DNA of 54,667 bases from Bradyrhizobium oropedii (lineage in GTDB: Bacteria; Pseudomonadota; Alphaproteobacteria; Rhizobiales; Xanthobacteraceae), in assembly GCF_020889685.1 (NCBI RefSeq), contig NZ_JACMYO010000034.1, forward strand, positions 1-54,667, read 5' to 3'. Position numbers and translations under genes: made by a program. This document shows, one piece after another, positions 42,182 through 51,372 of the stretch. Under the pieces are notes generated by a model that saw nothing but the letters and a program-made list of their open reading frames with translations, was not told where the DNA came from and ran no database searches. Position 1 is the first letter of the stretch; each line of letters starts with the position of its first letter.

Positions 42182-42845
42182 GTGCGCCGCCGCCGGATGC
42201 CGGCCCGATCCCGAGGGTCTGTGCCATCCTGACCAGATCAGGCAAGGACTTCGCCGCCATTTTCCGCATGATGTGCCCGCGGTGGATCTTGACCGTGATC
42301 TCGGCCACGCCGATTTCGGCGGCGACCTGCTTGTTCATCAGCCCCGTGGTGACGAGGCTCATGATCTGACGCTCACGAGGGGTCAGGGTCGCGAAGGCCG
42401 TGCGCAGGTCTGCGAGCGCCCTGGCATCATCGCGGCGATTTCTGTCGCGTTCGATCGCCGTCGTGACGGCATCCAGCATGTCCTGGTCGCGGAACGGCTT
42501 GGTCAGGAAGTCGACAGCACCGGCCTTCATGGCCCTCACCGTCATCGGGATATCGCCATGGCCGGTCATGAAGATGATCGGAATATGAATGGCGGCCTTG
42601 GCCAACTCCGCCTGAAAGTCGAGGCCGCTCAGCCGGGGCAGCCTGATGTCCAGGATCAGGCAGCTCGGGACATCCGGAAGCTTGTGCTGGAGAAATTCAT
42701 GCGCCGACCCGAACGCCGCGGTTCGCAGGCCGACGGACCGGAAGAGATTGCTCAGCGCGTCCCGCATCGACGCGTCGTCATCGACGACGAACACGATCGG
42801 ATCCTCCGCGTTTGCATGAGGCGCTGCCGCGCGTCGGATCACCAT
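42174..42845 (-). CDS. FixJ/NarL-type response regulator
   Basis: A 223-residue two-domain regulator. The receiver (about 15-130) has FVVDDDASMR, phospho-acceptor in LILDIRLPRLSG, FMTGHGDIPM and FLTKPFRDQ. The LuxR/NarL-type helix-turn-helix (about 150-212) reads LTPRERQIMSLV and VAAEIGVAEITVKIHRGHIMRKM. This is the FixJ/NodW/StyR architecture. ATG 42845 overlaps the kinase stop codon by seven bases, so it is translationally coupled to its likely partner. Confidence 0.92.
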   Translation of the reverse strand: MVIRRAAAPHANAEDPIVFVVDDDASMRDALSNLFRSVGLRTAAFGSAHEFLQHKLPDVPSCLILDIRLPRLSGLDFQAELAKAAIHIPIIFMTGHGDIPMTVRAMKAGAVDFLTKPFRDQDMLDAVTTAIERDRNRRDDARALADLRTAFATLTPRERQIMSLVTTGLMNKQVAAEIGVAEITVKIHRGHIMRKMAAKSLPDLVRMAQTLGIGPASGGGAQT

Positions 42846-44590
42846 GCATGATCCTCCTGACGCAGCGGCAGCGTGAACTGGAATGTCGCGCCGGGGCCGA
42901 CATTTCCGGTCACGGACAACCGGCCTCGGTGGGCCTCGACGATCGAGCGACAGATCGACAACCCCATTCCCATGCCGCTGGCTTTGGTGGTGTAGAAGGC
43001 GTCGAACAGCCGCTCGGCATTCTCGGTCGCGATGCCGATACCACAATCGCTGACGGTGACCACGATCTGCCCGGCATCGTCATGGCGCGTCCGGATCACG
43101 AGTTGGCGCGGCCTGTCCGTGACCGGCTGCATCGCCTCGATGCCGTTGATGACCAGGTTGAGGATGACTTGCTGCAGCTGAATGCGGTCGGCGACGACGG
43201 GCGGCAGCGCGGGAGCGAGGTCCAGCTGCAAGGATACGTGGTCGCTCTGCAGCTGATGCTGCACCAGGCTTATCACCTCGTTGATCGCCTCATTGATGGT
43301 GAGCGGCGCCTTCTGATCGGTCGTCTTGTTCACCAATGCGCGGACGCGCTGGATGATCTCGCCCGCCCGGTTGCCATCGCTGATGATCGACCTGACGGCT
43401 CCGCGCGCTTCGTTCAGATCGGGCGCCGCCCGGTTGAGCCATCGCAGGCATGCGGCTGCGTTGGCGACCACGGCGGCAAGCGGCTGGTTCACTTCATGGG
43501 CGATCGATGCCGCGAGTTCGCCGAGTGCCGTCACGCGCGTGACATGCGCGAGGTTGGTCTGCGCTTCGTGCAATTCGGCTTCGGCTCGCTTGCGGGCGGT
43601 CACGTCTGTGACCGCGCCGATAAACTCGGTGTCGCCCGAGAGGTTGGTCACCGCGTGCGCCCTGGCGTGGACATATTTGATCGCCCCATTGGGCATCAGC
43701 AAACGGTAGCCGTGCTCGAAGTCCTTGCCGTCGAGCGAGGCGCGGTCGATGGTCCGTTGCACGCGGGCGCGATCATCCGGATGGACACGTTGCAGGACCG
43801 TGGCATGCTTGATGGAGGGAACCCGGTCGAATTCGAAGATCCTGAACGTCTCTTCCGACCAGATGATCTCGCCGCTGGCGACATGCCAGCCGAAGCTGCC
43901 GGTGTGGCTCAGTCGCTGGGCTTCGGTCAGGTACATCTCACTCTGCTGCAGCGCGCTTTCGGCGTGTTTGCGCTCGGTAATGTCCTCGCATGCGATCAGG
44001 ACGATCACCTGACCGTCGAGCCGCCGCACGGCCTTGGCATTCTCACGAACCCAAAGCCTTGAGCCGTCCTTGCGAACCTTGCGGATTTCCCAATTGTGGG
44101 TCCGGCCGATATTGTCGAGGCACGCCGCGACGTTGCGCAGGACCATATCGCGGTCTTCGGCGGCAAAAACCCGCAGCACGGATTGTCCGAGCAATTCATC
44201 GACGGTATAGCCGAGTTGTGCCGCGCCGAACGTGTTGACCGACAGCACGAGGCCCGGTGCGTCGACCATGAAGTACATGACCGGGTTGTGCTCGAACACC
44301 TCCTTCCACTGCGCTTCGCTGTTCCGCAATGCCTCGATCGCGCGCTCTTCGCCGCCGGCTTGGCCGCGCGATATCGCTTCCATCTGCCGGTTGGCGCGGC
44401 CCGCCACACGCATCACCAGCAATGCAGCGGCAAGCGAGGCGACGAGCAGCGCCAGGGCGATCAAATGGGCGGAAGTTGGAGGCTGCGGACCAAGCAGCAG
44501 GCCAATGCAGGTTGCCGCCAAGGCCAGCACCATGCCACCGAGCAGCCATTGCTCGGCCGACCAGGGCCTTGTGGTCGGGATGCGCATCAT
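42839..44590 (-). CDS. Double-PAS membrane sensor histidine kinase
   Basis: A 583-residue kinase. Two hydrophobic helices near the N-terminus (about 15-65) form a membrane anchor. Two PAS/PAC units follow (about 85-205 and 215-330), then a HisKA domain with H in ASIAHEVNQPLAAVVAN and an ATPase domain with NLVINGIEAM, VSDCGIGI and GMGMGLSICRSI. This is FixL-like in layout, but no haem-PAS histidine can be claimed. It partners the FixJ-type regulator through an overlapping stop/start. ATG 44590 is a choice; GTG 44614 is possible. Confidence 0.9.
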   Translation of the reverse strand: MMRIPTTRPWSAEQWLLGGMVLALAATCIGLLLGPQPPTSAHLIALALLVASLAAALLVMRVAGRANRQMEAISRGQAGGEERAIEALRNSEAQWKEVFEHNPVMYFMVDAPGLVLSVNTFGAAQLGYTVDELLGQSVLRVFAAEDRDMVLRNVAACLDNIGRTHNWEIRKVRKDGSRLWVRENAKAVRRLDGQVIVLIACEDITERKHAESALQQSEMYLTEAQRLSHTGSFGWHVASGEIIWSEETFRIFEFDRVPSIKHATVLQRVHPDDRARVQRTIDRASLDGKDFEHGYRLLMPNGAIKYVHARAHAVTNLSGDTEFIGAVTDVTARKRAEAELHEAQTNLAHVTRVTALGELAASIAHEVNQPLAAVVANAAACLRWLNRAAPDLNEARGAVRSIISDGNRAGEIIQRVRALVNKTTDQKAPLTINEAINEVISLVQHQLQSDHVSLQLDLAPALPPVVADRIQLQQVILNLVINGIEAMQPVTDRPRQLVIRTRHDDAGQIVVTVSDCGIGIATENAERLFDAFYTTKASGMGMGLSICRSIVEAHRGRLSVTGNVGPGATFQFTLPLRQEDHAW

Positions 44591-44814
44591 CGGACCAGCA
44601 CTTGGCTGTAGCACTTGGCCATCACGGGCCGCGCTGCGTCGCTAGGTGACCGCTACCATCAGCGGCGACAACGTCGCCCTCCTAACAGACTGCACATTAG
44701 CAGCTTTCTCGACGTCCGGACGGCGTCGCGCGGGCCTTTTGGCAATCCACCCGCGTGGCATGAGGTCGCGCGGAAAGCGCAATCGGCAGACCTGATCAGG
44801 TTCAGGTTGCGGTT

Positions 44815-44827
44815 AAACCTAAGTATG
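44815..44827 (+). promoter_or_regulatory. AAACCTAAGTATG motif, copy 2
   Basis: The same 13-mer as at 42169-42181, here on the plus strand about 85-100 bp before the small frame at 44913 and 225 bp upstream of the histidine kinase. The contained TAAGTA resembles the core of FixJ-type sites, which fits the encoded regulator, but this is a guess. Confidence 0.4.
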
Positions 44828-44912
44828 TCGTCCCCATCCGAATGTAACGGCCGGATCAACCTCCGTTCAATGGCCAGTTTCCGTCCCGTGACTACGCTTA
44901 TTGGGTAACTCG

Positions 44913-45227
44913 ATGACGGTAGAGGTCTCCGGGCTTCGGCAATCGCCAATCAGAGAACGGGAGATTGAAACGCCCGATCGGCGCCTGCATTTGATCCTGT
45001 GCTCCGATGACGCCGGGCACGAGGCCATGCGTCAGAGACGCAACCGCGGCTTCCAGCCGTCCGTTATCGATGGTGGCAAGCAAGTCGCGAGCGTGCCGGC
45101 CGACAATTCCCGGATCGATATGCTCGACGTCTTCGATTTGGGCGTTGTGGTCTGTCAGGCGAGCTACCTGGCCTGGTTGGGGGCGAGCCTGGCGGTGCAG
45201 CATGCGCAAGCAGGTCCAGGATCGTAG
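44913..45227 (+). CDS. Hypothetical small protein, doubtful
   Basis: A 104-residue frame beginning MTVEVSGLRQSP. It resembles no family I know and has no clear ribosome site. Codon third positions are GC-rich, and the CCTAAGTA motif lies upstream, both mild support. An overlapping minus-strand frame (44898-45233) looks about equally codon-like, so one or neither may be real. The stretch 44591-44912 shows no gene. Confidence 0.25.
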   Translation: MTVEVSGLRQSPIREREIETPDRRLHLILCSDDAGHEAMRQRRNRGFQPSVIDGGKQVASVPADNSRIDMLDVFDLGVVVCQASYLAWLGASLAVQHAQAGPGS

Positions 45228-45322
45228 GCACACAGGAGTTAGCCCCGGCAGGCTGCCGGACCGGAGCGATGGCTGCTCACGCCAGGGTCGCGCAAGACGG
45301 GTCCGAAAACAGCCTTCCGAGA

Positions 45323-45496
45323 GAGCCCGGAATCCAGTCCCCTCTAGCCCTGATAGATTCCGGGCTCAGTTTTTCTCCGATGCTGTCCAACCGCGTCATT
45401 CCGGGGCTCGCGAAGCGAGAGCCCGGAATCCATCGGGTCGCATATTTTGTGGTGAAATGGATTCCGGGCTCGCGCTTGCGCGCGCCCCGGAATGAC
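45323..45496. repeat. Two palindromes (GAGCCCGGAATCC type)
   Basis: GAGCCCGGAATC ... GATTCCGGGCTC at 45323-45367, and CGTCATTCCGGGGCTCGCGA ... CGCGCCCCGGAATGACG at 45392-45496 with an inner GAGAGCCCGGAATCCATC / GGATTCCGGGCTCGC pair. They lie at the 3' end of glnD. Confidence 0.7.
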
Positions 45497-45513
45497 GTGG
45501 AAAGAGCACGGCC

Positions 45514-48306
45514 TTACGCCGCCGGCTTCGCCACCTGGTCTTCGCTCGACAGCAGATGCAGCAGTGCGCTCTTGATCGCGGCCTGCCGGGTCGGGGCGGT
45601 GATCTGGGCGCCGAGCAGGTCGGTGACATAGAACACGTCGCGGGCGCGTTCGCCGAAGGTCGCGACATGCGCGGAGGCGATGTTGAGGTTGAGCTTCGAG
45701 ATCGCGGTGGTGAGCTGATAGAGCAGGCCGGGCCGGTCGAGGCCGGAGACCTCGATCACGGTGTAGCGGTCGGACCACTGGTTGTTGATGGTCACTTCGG
45801 GCTCGACGATGAACGGCCGCGCCTTGCTGCGCACCGCGCGCTTGGCCACCGCCTCGGGCAGCCTGAGCTTGCCTTCCAGCACGTGCTCGATCATCTCGCC
45901 AATTCTGGTGGCGCGGCGGCCTTCATCCTCATCGCGGTCGTATTCGCGCGAGATCGAGATGGTGTCGAGCGCGCGGCCGTCGGTCGTGGTGTAGATCTGC
46001 GCGTCGACGATGTTGGCGCCGGCAGACGCACAGGCGCCCGCGATGATCGACAGCAGCCAGGGATGGTCGGTCGCGAGGATCGTGAGCTCGGTGACGGCGC
46101 GGATCTCGTCGAAGCCGACGTTGATCGCCAGCTTGTGGTCGGCCTGCTCGCTGGCGCGGATGAAGCGCGCCTGGCGGATCTTGCGTTGCAGTTCGACCTT
46201 GAGCCAGTAGGCCGGATAGTGCCGGCCGATATAGGCGTTGAGCTCCGCCTCCGGCCATTCGGTGAAGGCGCGGCGGAATTCGGCCTGCGCCACCGCAATG
46301 CGCTGGGCGCGGTTCACTTCCGAGAAGCCGCCGGTCAGCACCGGTTCGGTCTCGTAATACAGCGTGCGCAACAGCTGCGCCTTCCAGCCGTTCCACACGC
46401 CGGGGCCGACGCCGCGGATATCGGCGGTGGTCAGGATCGTCAGCAGCTTCATCTGCTCGACCGATTGCACCACGGCGGCGAAATTCTCGATGGTCTTGCG
46501 GTCCGACAAGTCGCGCGATTGCGCCACCGTCGACATCGTCAGGTGCTCCTCGATCAGCCAGGCCACCAGTTCAGTGTCAGCCGCGGAGAAGCCGAGCCGC
46601 GGGCACAGCCGCCGCGCCACCTTGGCGCCGGCGATCGAGTGATCCTCCGGCCGGCCCTTCGCGATGTCGTGCAGCAGCGTCGCGATATAGATCACCGGGC
46701 GGTGCTCGGGCCGGATCTTGCGGAACAGGTCGCTGGCGACCGTGAACTCGTCGTTGCCGCCGCGCTCGATGTCCTGCAGGTAGCCGATGCAGCGGAGCAG
46801 ATGCTCGTCCACCGTATAATGGTGGTACATGTTGAACTGCATCATCGAGACGATCTTGCCGAAGGCGCGGATGAAGTGGCCGAGCACGCCGGTCTCGTTC
46901 ATCCGCCGCAGCACGATCTCCGCGTTGTCGGAGGTCAGGATCTCCATGAACAGGCGGTTGGCTTCCTCGCTGTCACGAAGCTGGGTGTTGATCAGCTTCA
47001 GCGAGCGCGTCACCGTACGCATCGCGTCGGGATGGAAGGCGAGGTTGTTCTGCTGCGCGAGGCGGAAGATCCGGATCAGGTTGACCGGATCGTGCTTGAA
47101 GACGTCGGGTGCGGCGAGATTGATGCGGTTGTTGTCGACGATGAAGTCGTCGCTGCCGGCCACCCGCCGCCGCTTGGTGCCGGGCCGTAGCCGCGCCACC
47201 ATCCGGCTCAGCACCGGCGCGGGCTTGTTGTGTTCTTCCTCGAGCTTGGCGCACAGGATCGCGGTGAGGTCGCCGACGTCCTTGGCGATCAGGAAGTAGT
47301 GCTTCATGAAGCGCTCGACGTCCTGCATGCCGGGATGCGAGGTGTAGCCGAGGCGGACCGCGATCTCGCGCTGCATGTCGAACGACAGCCGCTCCTCGGC
47401 GCGCCCGGCGAAGAAGTGCAGATTGCAGCGCACCGACCACAGGAAGTCGGCGCAACGGCGGAACGTGCGGTACTCCTGCGCGTCGAACACGCCGCGTTCG
47501 AGCAGTTCGTCGGTCTCGCGCACGCGGTAGACGTATTTCGCGATCCAGAACAGCGTGTGCAGGTCGCGCAGGCCGCCCTTGCCGTCCTTGACGTTGGGCT
47601 CGACCAGATAGCGCGACTGGCCGGCGCGGCGATGCCGCTCCTCGCGCTCGGCGAGCTTTGCGGTGACGAATTCCGCCGCGGTGCCCTGCACCACTTCCTT
47701 GTCGAAGCGCTCGACCAGCTCGTCATAGAGCGGCTGGTCGCCGGTCAGGAACCGGGTTTCCAGGATCGCGGTGCGGATCGTCATGTCGCCGCGCGCCTGG
47801 CGGATCGATTCATCGACCGAGCGCGTGGCGTGGCCGACCTTCAGCCCCATGTCCCACAGGCAATAGAGAATGGCTTCGGCGACCTGCTCGCCCCAGGCGG
47901 TCTGCTTGTAGGGCAGGATGAACAACAGATCGATGTCGGATTCCGGCGCCATCAACCCACGGCCATAGCCGCCGGTCGCGACCACGGCCATGCGTTCGGC
48001 GCCGGAGGGGATCGGCGAGTGATAGAGATGCCGGGTCGCCGCCGCATAGAGGATGCGGATGATCTCGTCCTGCACAAAGCAGAGCCGTTCGGCGCAGCGC
48101 CTTCCGTGGCGGTCCTTCAGCAGCAGCGCCTGCGCCGTGGTGCGCGCCGCGATCAGCTCGGCCTTGAGCAGCTGCGCCATCGCGGCGCGGAACTGGTCCT
48201 CGCGGCCGGCATGCTGTTCGGCGAGTGCATTGACCGCCGCGGTGATCCGCTCGGTCTCGAAACGATCGTCCGCTTCAGGGCGGGCCTCGGCTACGACGCT
48301 ATCCAT
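45514..48306 (-). CDS. glnD: PII uridylyltransferase / uridylyl-removing enzyme
   Basis: A 930-residue GlnD of normal length. The nucleotidyltransferase domain has VVATGGYGRGLMAPESDIDLLF, with the metal-binding aspartates. The GlnE-like linker follows, then an HD domain with LLHDIAKGRPEDHS, which removes UMP. Two ACT domains at the C-terminus (about 705-790 and 820-900, ITILATDHPWL and VIEVSGLDRPGLLYQL) sense glutamine. It sets PII uridylylation and so nitrogen control. In Alphaproteobacteria it commonly neighbours mutS, as here. Confidence 0.96.
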   Translation of the reverse strand: MDSVVAEARPEADDRFETERITAAVNALAEQHAGREDQFRAAMAQLLKAELIAARTTAQALLLKDRHGRRCAERLCFVQDEIIRILYAAATRHLYHSPIPSGAERMAVVATGGYGRGLMAPESDIDLLFILPYKQTAWGEQVAEAILYCLWDMGLKVGHATRSVDESIRQARGDMTIRTAILETRFLTGDQPLYDELVERFDKEVVQGTAAEFVTAKLAEREERHRRAGQSRYLVEPNVKDGKGGLRDLHTLFWIAKYVYRVRETDELLERGVFDAQEYRTFRRCADFLWSVRCNLHFFAGRAEERLSFDMQREIAVRLGYTSHPGMQDVERFMKHYFLIAKDVGDLTAILCAKLEEEHNKPAPVLSRMVARLRPGTKRRRVAGSDDFIVDNNRINLAAPDVFKHDPVNLIRIFRLAQQNNLAFHPDAMRTVTRSLKLINTQLRDSEEANRLFMEILTSDNAEIVLRRMNETGVLGHFIRAFGKIVSMMQFNMYHHYTVDEHLLRCIGYLQDIERGGNDEFTVASDLFRKIRPEHRPVIYIATLLHDIAKGRPEDHSIAGAKVARRLCPRLGFSAADTELVAWLIEEHLTMSTVAQSRDLSDRKTIENFAAVVQSVEQMKLLTILTTADIRGVGPGVWNGWKAQLLRTLYYETEPVLTGGFSEVNRAQRIAVAQAEFRRAFTEWPEAELNAYIGRHYPAYWLKVELQRKIRQARFIRASEQADHKLAINVGFDEIRAVTELTILATDHPWLLSIIAGACASAGANIVDAQIYTTTDGRALDTISISREYDRDEDEGRRATRIGEMIEHVLEGKLRLPEAVAKRAVRSKARPFIVEPEVTINNQWSDRYTVIEVSGLDRPGLLYQLTTAISKLNLNIASAHVATFGERARDVFYVTDLLGAQITAPTRQAAIKSALLHLLSSEDQVAKPAA

Positions 48307-48327
48307 ACATTCATCCGATATCGGACG

Positions 48328-48369
48328 GAGCTGTTGCTGTCACGGACCAAAGTATAATGACAGCAGCTC
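48328..48369. other. Imperfect hairpin upstream of glnD
   Basis: GAGCTG-ttg-CTGTCA pairs with TGACAG-CAGCTC around an 18-nt AT-richer loop, 22 bp from the glnD start codon. It could be an operator or leader hairpin. The remainder of 48307-48504 is the divergent promoter region of glnD and the ABC importer. Confidence 0.35.
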
Positions 48370-48504
48370 CATGCTCTCCTGGCGGCGCTTCGAGCAAGAT
48401 CGTTCTCGCGCCATCTCGTAAAGGGTAGAGATTTTCTCGTTGACCGCAAGGATAACTCATTGAAATAAAAGATTGTTTCTTAATCTGATCGAGGAGATCG
48501 ACGA

Positions 48505-49479
48505 ATGCAGAAATTTTCCCGGCGCGCCTTCGCTGCGCTGCTCGCGGTCTCGACATTCCTGCCCGGTGCGGCGCTCGCCGCCGACGCGCTGAAGGAGATT
48601 CGGATCGACTGGGCGACCTACAATCCGGTGTCGATGGTCCTGAAGCAGAAGGGCCTGCTGGAGAAGGAATTCGCCAAGGACGGCATCAGCATCGTCTGGG
48701 TGCAATCGGCCGGCTCCAACAAGGCGCTCGAGTTCCTCAATGCCGGTTCGATCGATCTCGGCTCGACCGCGGGCTCGGCCGCGTTGGTCGCCCGGATCAA
48801 CGGCAATCCGATCAAGTCGATCTATGTCTATTCGCGCCCCGAATGGACCGCGCTGGTCACATCAAAGGATTCCAAGATCGCGTCGGTTGCCGATCTCAAG
48901 GGCAAGCGCGTCGCGGTGACGCGCGGCACCGACCCGCACATCTTCCTGGTCCGCGCGCTGCTCGGCGCTGGTCTGACCGAGAAGGACATCACGCCGGTGC
49001 TGTTGCAGCATGCCGACGGCAAGACCGCGCTGATCCGCGGCGACGTCGATGCCTGGGCCGGCCTCGACCCGATGATGGCGCAGGCGGAAGTCGAGGACGG
49101 CGCAAAACTGTTCTACCGCAAGGCCGATGCCAACACCTGGGGCATCCTCAATGTCCGCGAGGAGTTCCTGAAGGCGCATCCGGATATCGTCCGCCGCGTG
49201 CTTGCGACTTATGAAGAAGCGCGGGAATATTCGCTGGCGAACTATGACGAGCTGAAGAAGACCTTCATCGCGGTGACCAAGCTGCCGGACGCCGTGGTCG
49301 ACAAGCAGCTCAAGGAGCGCACCGAGCTGACCCACAGCCGGATCGGTAGCCCCCAGCGGGAATCGATCCTCGCCGCCGGGCTCGCGTTGCAGCAGGCGGG
49401 CGTGATCGACGCCAAGACCGACGTGAAGGCCGCGCTGGATTCGCTGATCGACGACCAGATCCCGCTGCCGACGAATTAG
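48505..49479 (+). CDS. Sulfonate/nitrate/taurine-type ABC binding protein
   Basis: A 324-residue periplasmic protein of the SsuA/TauA/NMT1 fold. A signal peptide (about 1-25, ending ALAA) is followed by IRIDWATYNPVSMVLKQKG, LNAGSIDLGSTAGSAAL and DVDAWAGLDPMMAQ. GAGGAG sits before the ATG. It heads an operon with a permease and ATPase further on, separated by a palindromic repeat. Aliphatic sulfonates are the likeliest ligand, but no sulfonate monooxygenase gene is nearby, so the substrate is open. Confidence 0.9.
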   Translation: MQKFSRRAFAALLAVSTFLPGAALAADALKEIRIDWATYNPVSMVLKQKGLLEKEFAKDGISIVWVQSAGSNKALEFLNAGSIDLGSTAGSAALVARINGNPIKSIYVYSRPEWTALVTSKDSKIASVADLKGKRVAVTRGTDPHIFLVRALLGAGLTEKDITPVLLQHADGKTALIRGDVDAWAGLDPMMAQAEVEDGAKLFYRKADANTWGILNVREEFLKAHPDIVRRVLATYEEAREYSLANYDELKKTFIAVTKLPDAVVDKQLKERTELTHSRIGSPQRESILAAGLALQQAGVIDAKTDVKAALDSLIDDQIPLPTN

Positions 49480-49500
49480 CTCCGTCGCCAAATTACTCTC

Positions 49501-49631
49501 CGTCGTCCCGGCGAAAGCCGGGACCCATAACCACAGGGCTTTGTTGTTAGACGACGCTGTGGCTCCAGCCTGCTCCATCATCACGCCCTGTGGTTGGGTC
49601 CCGGGTCGCGCTTCGCTTGCCCGGGACGACG
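49501..49631. repeat. Intergenic palindrome (CGTCGTCCCGGCG type)
   Basis: CGTCGTCCCGGCGAAAGCCG at left and CGCTTGCCCGGGACGACG at right, with GGGACCCATAACCACAGGG / CCCTGTGGTTGGGTCCC nested inside. It sits inside the importer operon, between binding-protein and permease genes, and could lower expression of the downstream genes. Confidence 0.75.
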
Positions 49632-49689
49632 TGGGGAGAGAGCGGGGGCACCCCCACCTTGCAATCCGCCTCGAAGAATAGTTCTTGCT

Positions 49690-50532
49690 ATGGCCATGAC
49701 CGTTGACTTGCCCGCGCTGGAACAGACGGCCGCGCCGCGTGCGGCGCCGGCGCGGTGGTCGCGTGTTGTGCGGCCGGCGCTCGGGCTCGTGGTGCCGGTC
49801 GTGCTGGCGCTCGGCTGGGAGCTCGTCGTCTATCTCGGCTATTCCAATGGTCGCCTGGTGCCGCCGCCGTCAAAGGTGTTCGAGACCATCGTGGCGCTCG
49901 CCAAAAGCGGCGAGCTGTCGCGCCATATCCTGGCGACGCTGTGGCGCGTCGGTGCCGGCTTTGCGCTCGGCGTCATCGCCGGCACCGTCATGGGCGCGAT
50001 CTCCGGCTATTGGGATTTCGCCAAGCGCCTTCTTGATCCGACGGTGCAGGCGCTGCGCGCGATTCCCTCGCTCGCCTGGGTGCCGCTGTTCGTGCTCTGG
50101 CTCGGCATCTTCGAGACCTCGAAGGTCGCGCTGATCGCGGTCGGCGTGTTCTTTCCGATTTATCTCGGCGTGATGGGCGCGATCCTGTCGGTCGACCGCA
50201 AGATCGTCGAGGTCGGCCGGGTGTTCCGCCTCTCCGGACCGGCCATGATCCGCCGCATCCTGTTGCCGGCGGTGCTGCCGGCCTATGTGGTGGCGCTGCG
50301 GGTCGGGCTTGGTTTGGGGTGGATGTTCGTGGTCGCGGCCGAGCTGATCGGCGCATCCGAAGGCCTCGGCTATCTCCTGCTCGATGGCCAGCAACTCGGC
50401 AAGCCGGCGCAGATCCTCGCCGCAATCGTGATCTTCGCGATCCTCGGCAAGCTGACCGACTGGCTGATCGAGGTCGCGGCCGCGCCGCTGTTGCGGTGGC
50501 AGGATGCGTTCGGCGCGCGGGGAGGGGCCTGA
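49690..50532 (+). CDS. ABC importer permease (SsuC type)
   Basis: A 280-residue permease with six hydrophobic helices. The conserved cytoplasmic EAA-like loop is seen in EVGRVFRLSGPAMIRRILLP, and LRAIPSLAWVPLFVLWLG is typical of SsuC/TauC. Its stop codon overlaps the ATPase start (TGATG), so the two are coupled. ATG 49690 or 49696 are both possible. Confidence 0.92.
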   Translation: MAMTVDLPALEQTAAPRAAPARWSRVVRPALGLVVPVVLALGWELVVYLGYSNGRLVPPPSKVFETIVALAKSGELSRHILATLWRVGAGFALGVIAGTVMGAISGYWDFAKRLLDPTVQALRAIPSLAWVPLFVLWLGIFETSKVALIAVGVFFPIYLGVMGAILSVDRKIVEVGRVFRLSGPAMIRRILLPAVLPAYVVALRVGLGLGWMFVVAAELIGASEGLGYLLLDGQQLGKPAQILAAIVIFAILGKLTDWLIEVAAAPLLRWQDAFGARGGA

Positions 50533-51317
50533 TGCTCGCGCTGAAAGACGTCGGCAAGACCTATCCGAACGGCGTCCACGCGCTGGAGCGTTTCTCGGCG
50601 GAGATCCAGCCCGGCGAGATCATCGCCATCATCGGCGGTTCCGGTTGCGGCAAGTCCACGCTGTTGCGCGCCATCGCCGGGCTCGATCGCGCGAGCACAG
50701 GCAGTGTGACGCTCGACAATGCGGTGATTACGTCGCCGCACGCCGAGATCGGCATCATCTTCCAGGAACCGCGGCTGCTGCCCTGGCTCAGCGTCGCCGA
50801 CAATATCGGCTTCGGTCTCGCCGATCTCCCGGCCGATGCGAGGCGTGAACGCATCGCCGCGGCGCTGGCCCGCGTCGGCCTCGCCGACAAGGCCGCGGCC
50901 TGGCCGCGTGAGCTTTCCGGCGGACAGGCGCAGCGGGTCGCGATCGCCCGCGCGCTGGTGCCGCAGCCCGAAGTGCTGCTGCTCGACGAGCCGTTCTCGG
51001 CGCTCGATGCCTTCACGCGGCGCGATTTGCAGGACCATCTGCTCGACCTCTGGGCCGATACGCGGCCGACCCTGATCCTGGTCACCCATGATGTCGACGA
51101 GGCCGTGGTGCTGGCCGACCGCGTGCTGGTGATGCGGCCGCGGCCGGGCCGGCTGTTCGAAGAGATCACCATCAATCTGGCACGGCCGCGCGACCGCAAG
51201 TCGGAGCTGTTCGACACCTTCAAGCGCCGCGTGCTGACCGCGCTCGACCGGTCGCTGGACCGTTCGGTGCGTGACGTCACGGACAAATCCAGCGCCGGCG
51301 AGGCGATGTGGTGGTGA
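50532..51317 (+). CDS. ABC importer ATP-binding protein (SsuB type)
   Basis: A 261-residue ABC ATPase. Walker A is GGSGCGKSTLL, the Q-loop is IIFQEPRLLPWL, the signature is LSGGQAQRVAIARAL, Walker B is LLLLDEPFSALD and the switch is VTHDVDEAV. All are intact. The start overlaps the permease stop. Together with the two preceding genes it forms a complete importer of the sulfonate/nitrate/taurine class. Confidence 0.93.
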   Translation: MLALKDVGKTYPNGVHALERFSAEIQPGEIIAIIGGSGCGKSTLLRAIAGLDRASTGSVTLDNAVITSPHAEIGIIFQEPRLLPWLSVADNIGFGLADLPADARRERIAAALARVGLADKAAAWPRELSGGQAQRVAIARALVPQPEVLLLDEPFSALDAFTRRDLQDHLLDLWADTRPTLILVTHDVDEAVVLADRVLVMRPRPGRLFEEITINLARPRDRKSELFDTFKRRVLTALDRSLDRSVRDVTDKSSAGEAMWW

Positions 51318-51372
51318 CATCGGCGCCATAAGGCCTTACATCGGCATAAAGAAGAATAGCCGGGAGCAGACC

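Noticed and set aside
44898..45233. Minus-strand 111-residue frame
   Set aside because: Conflicts with an equally plausible plus-strand frame, has no ribosome site and no recognisable domain.
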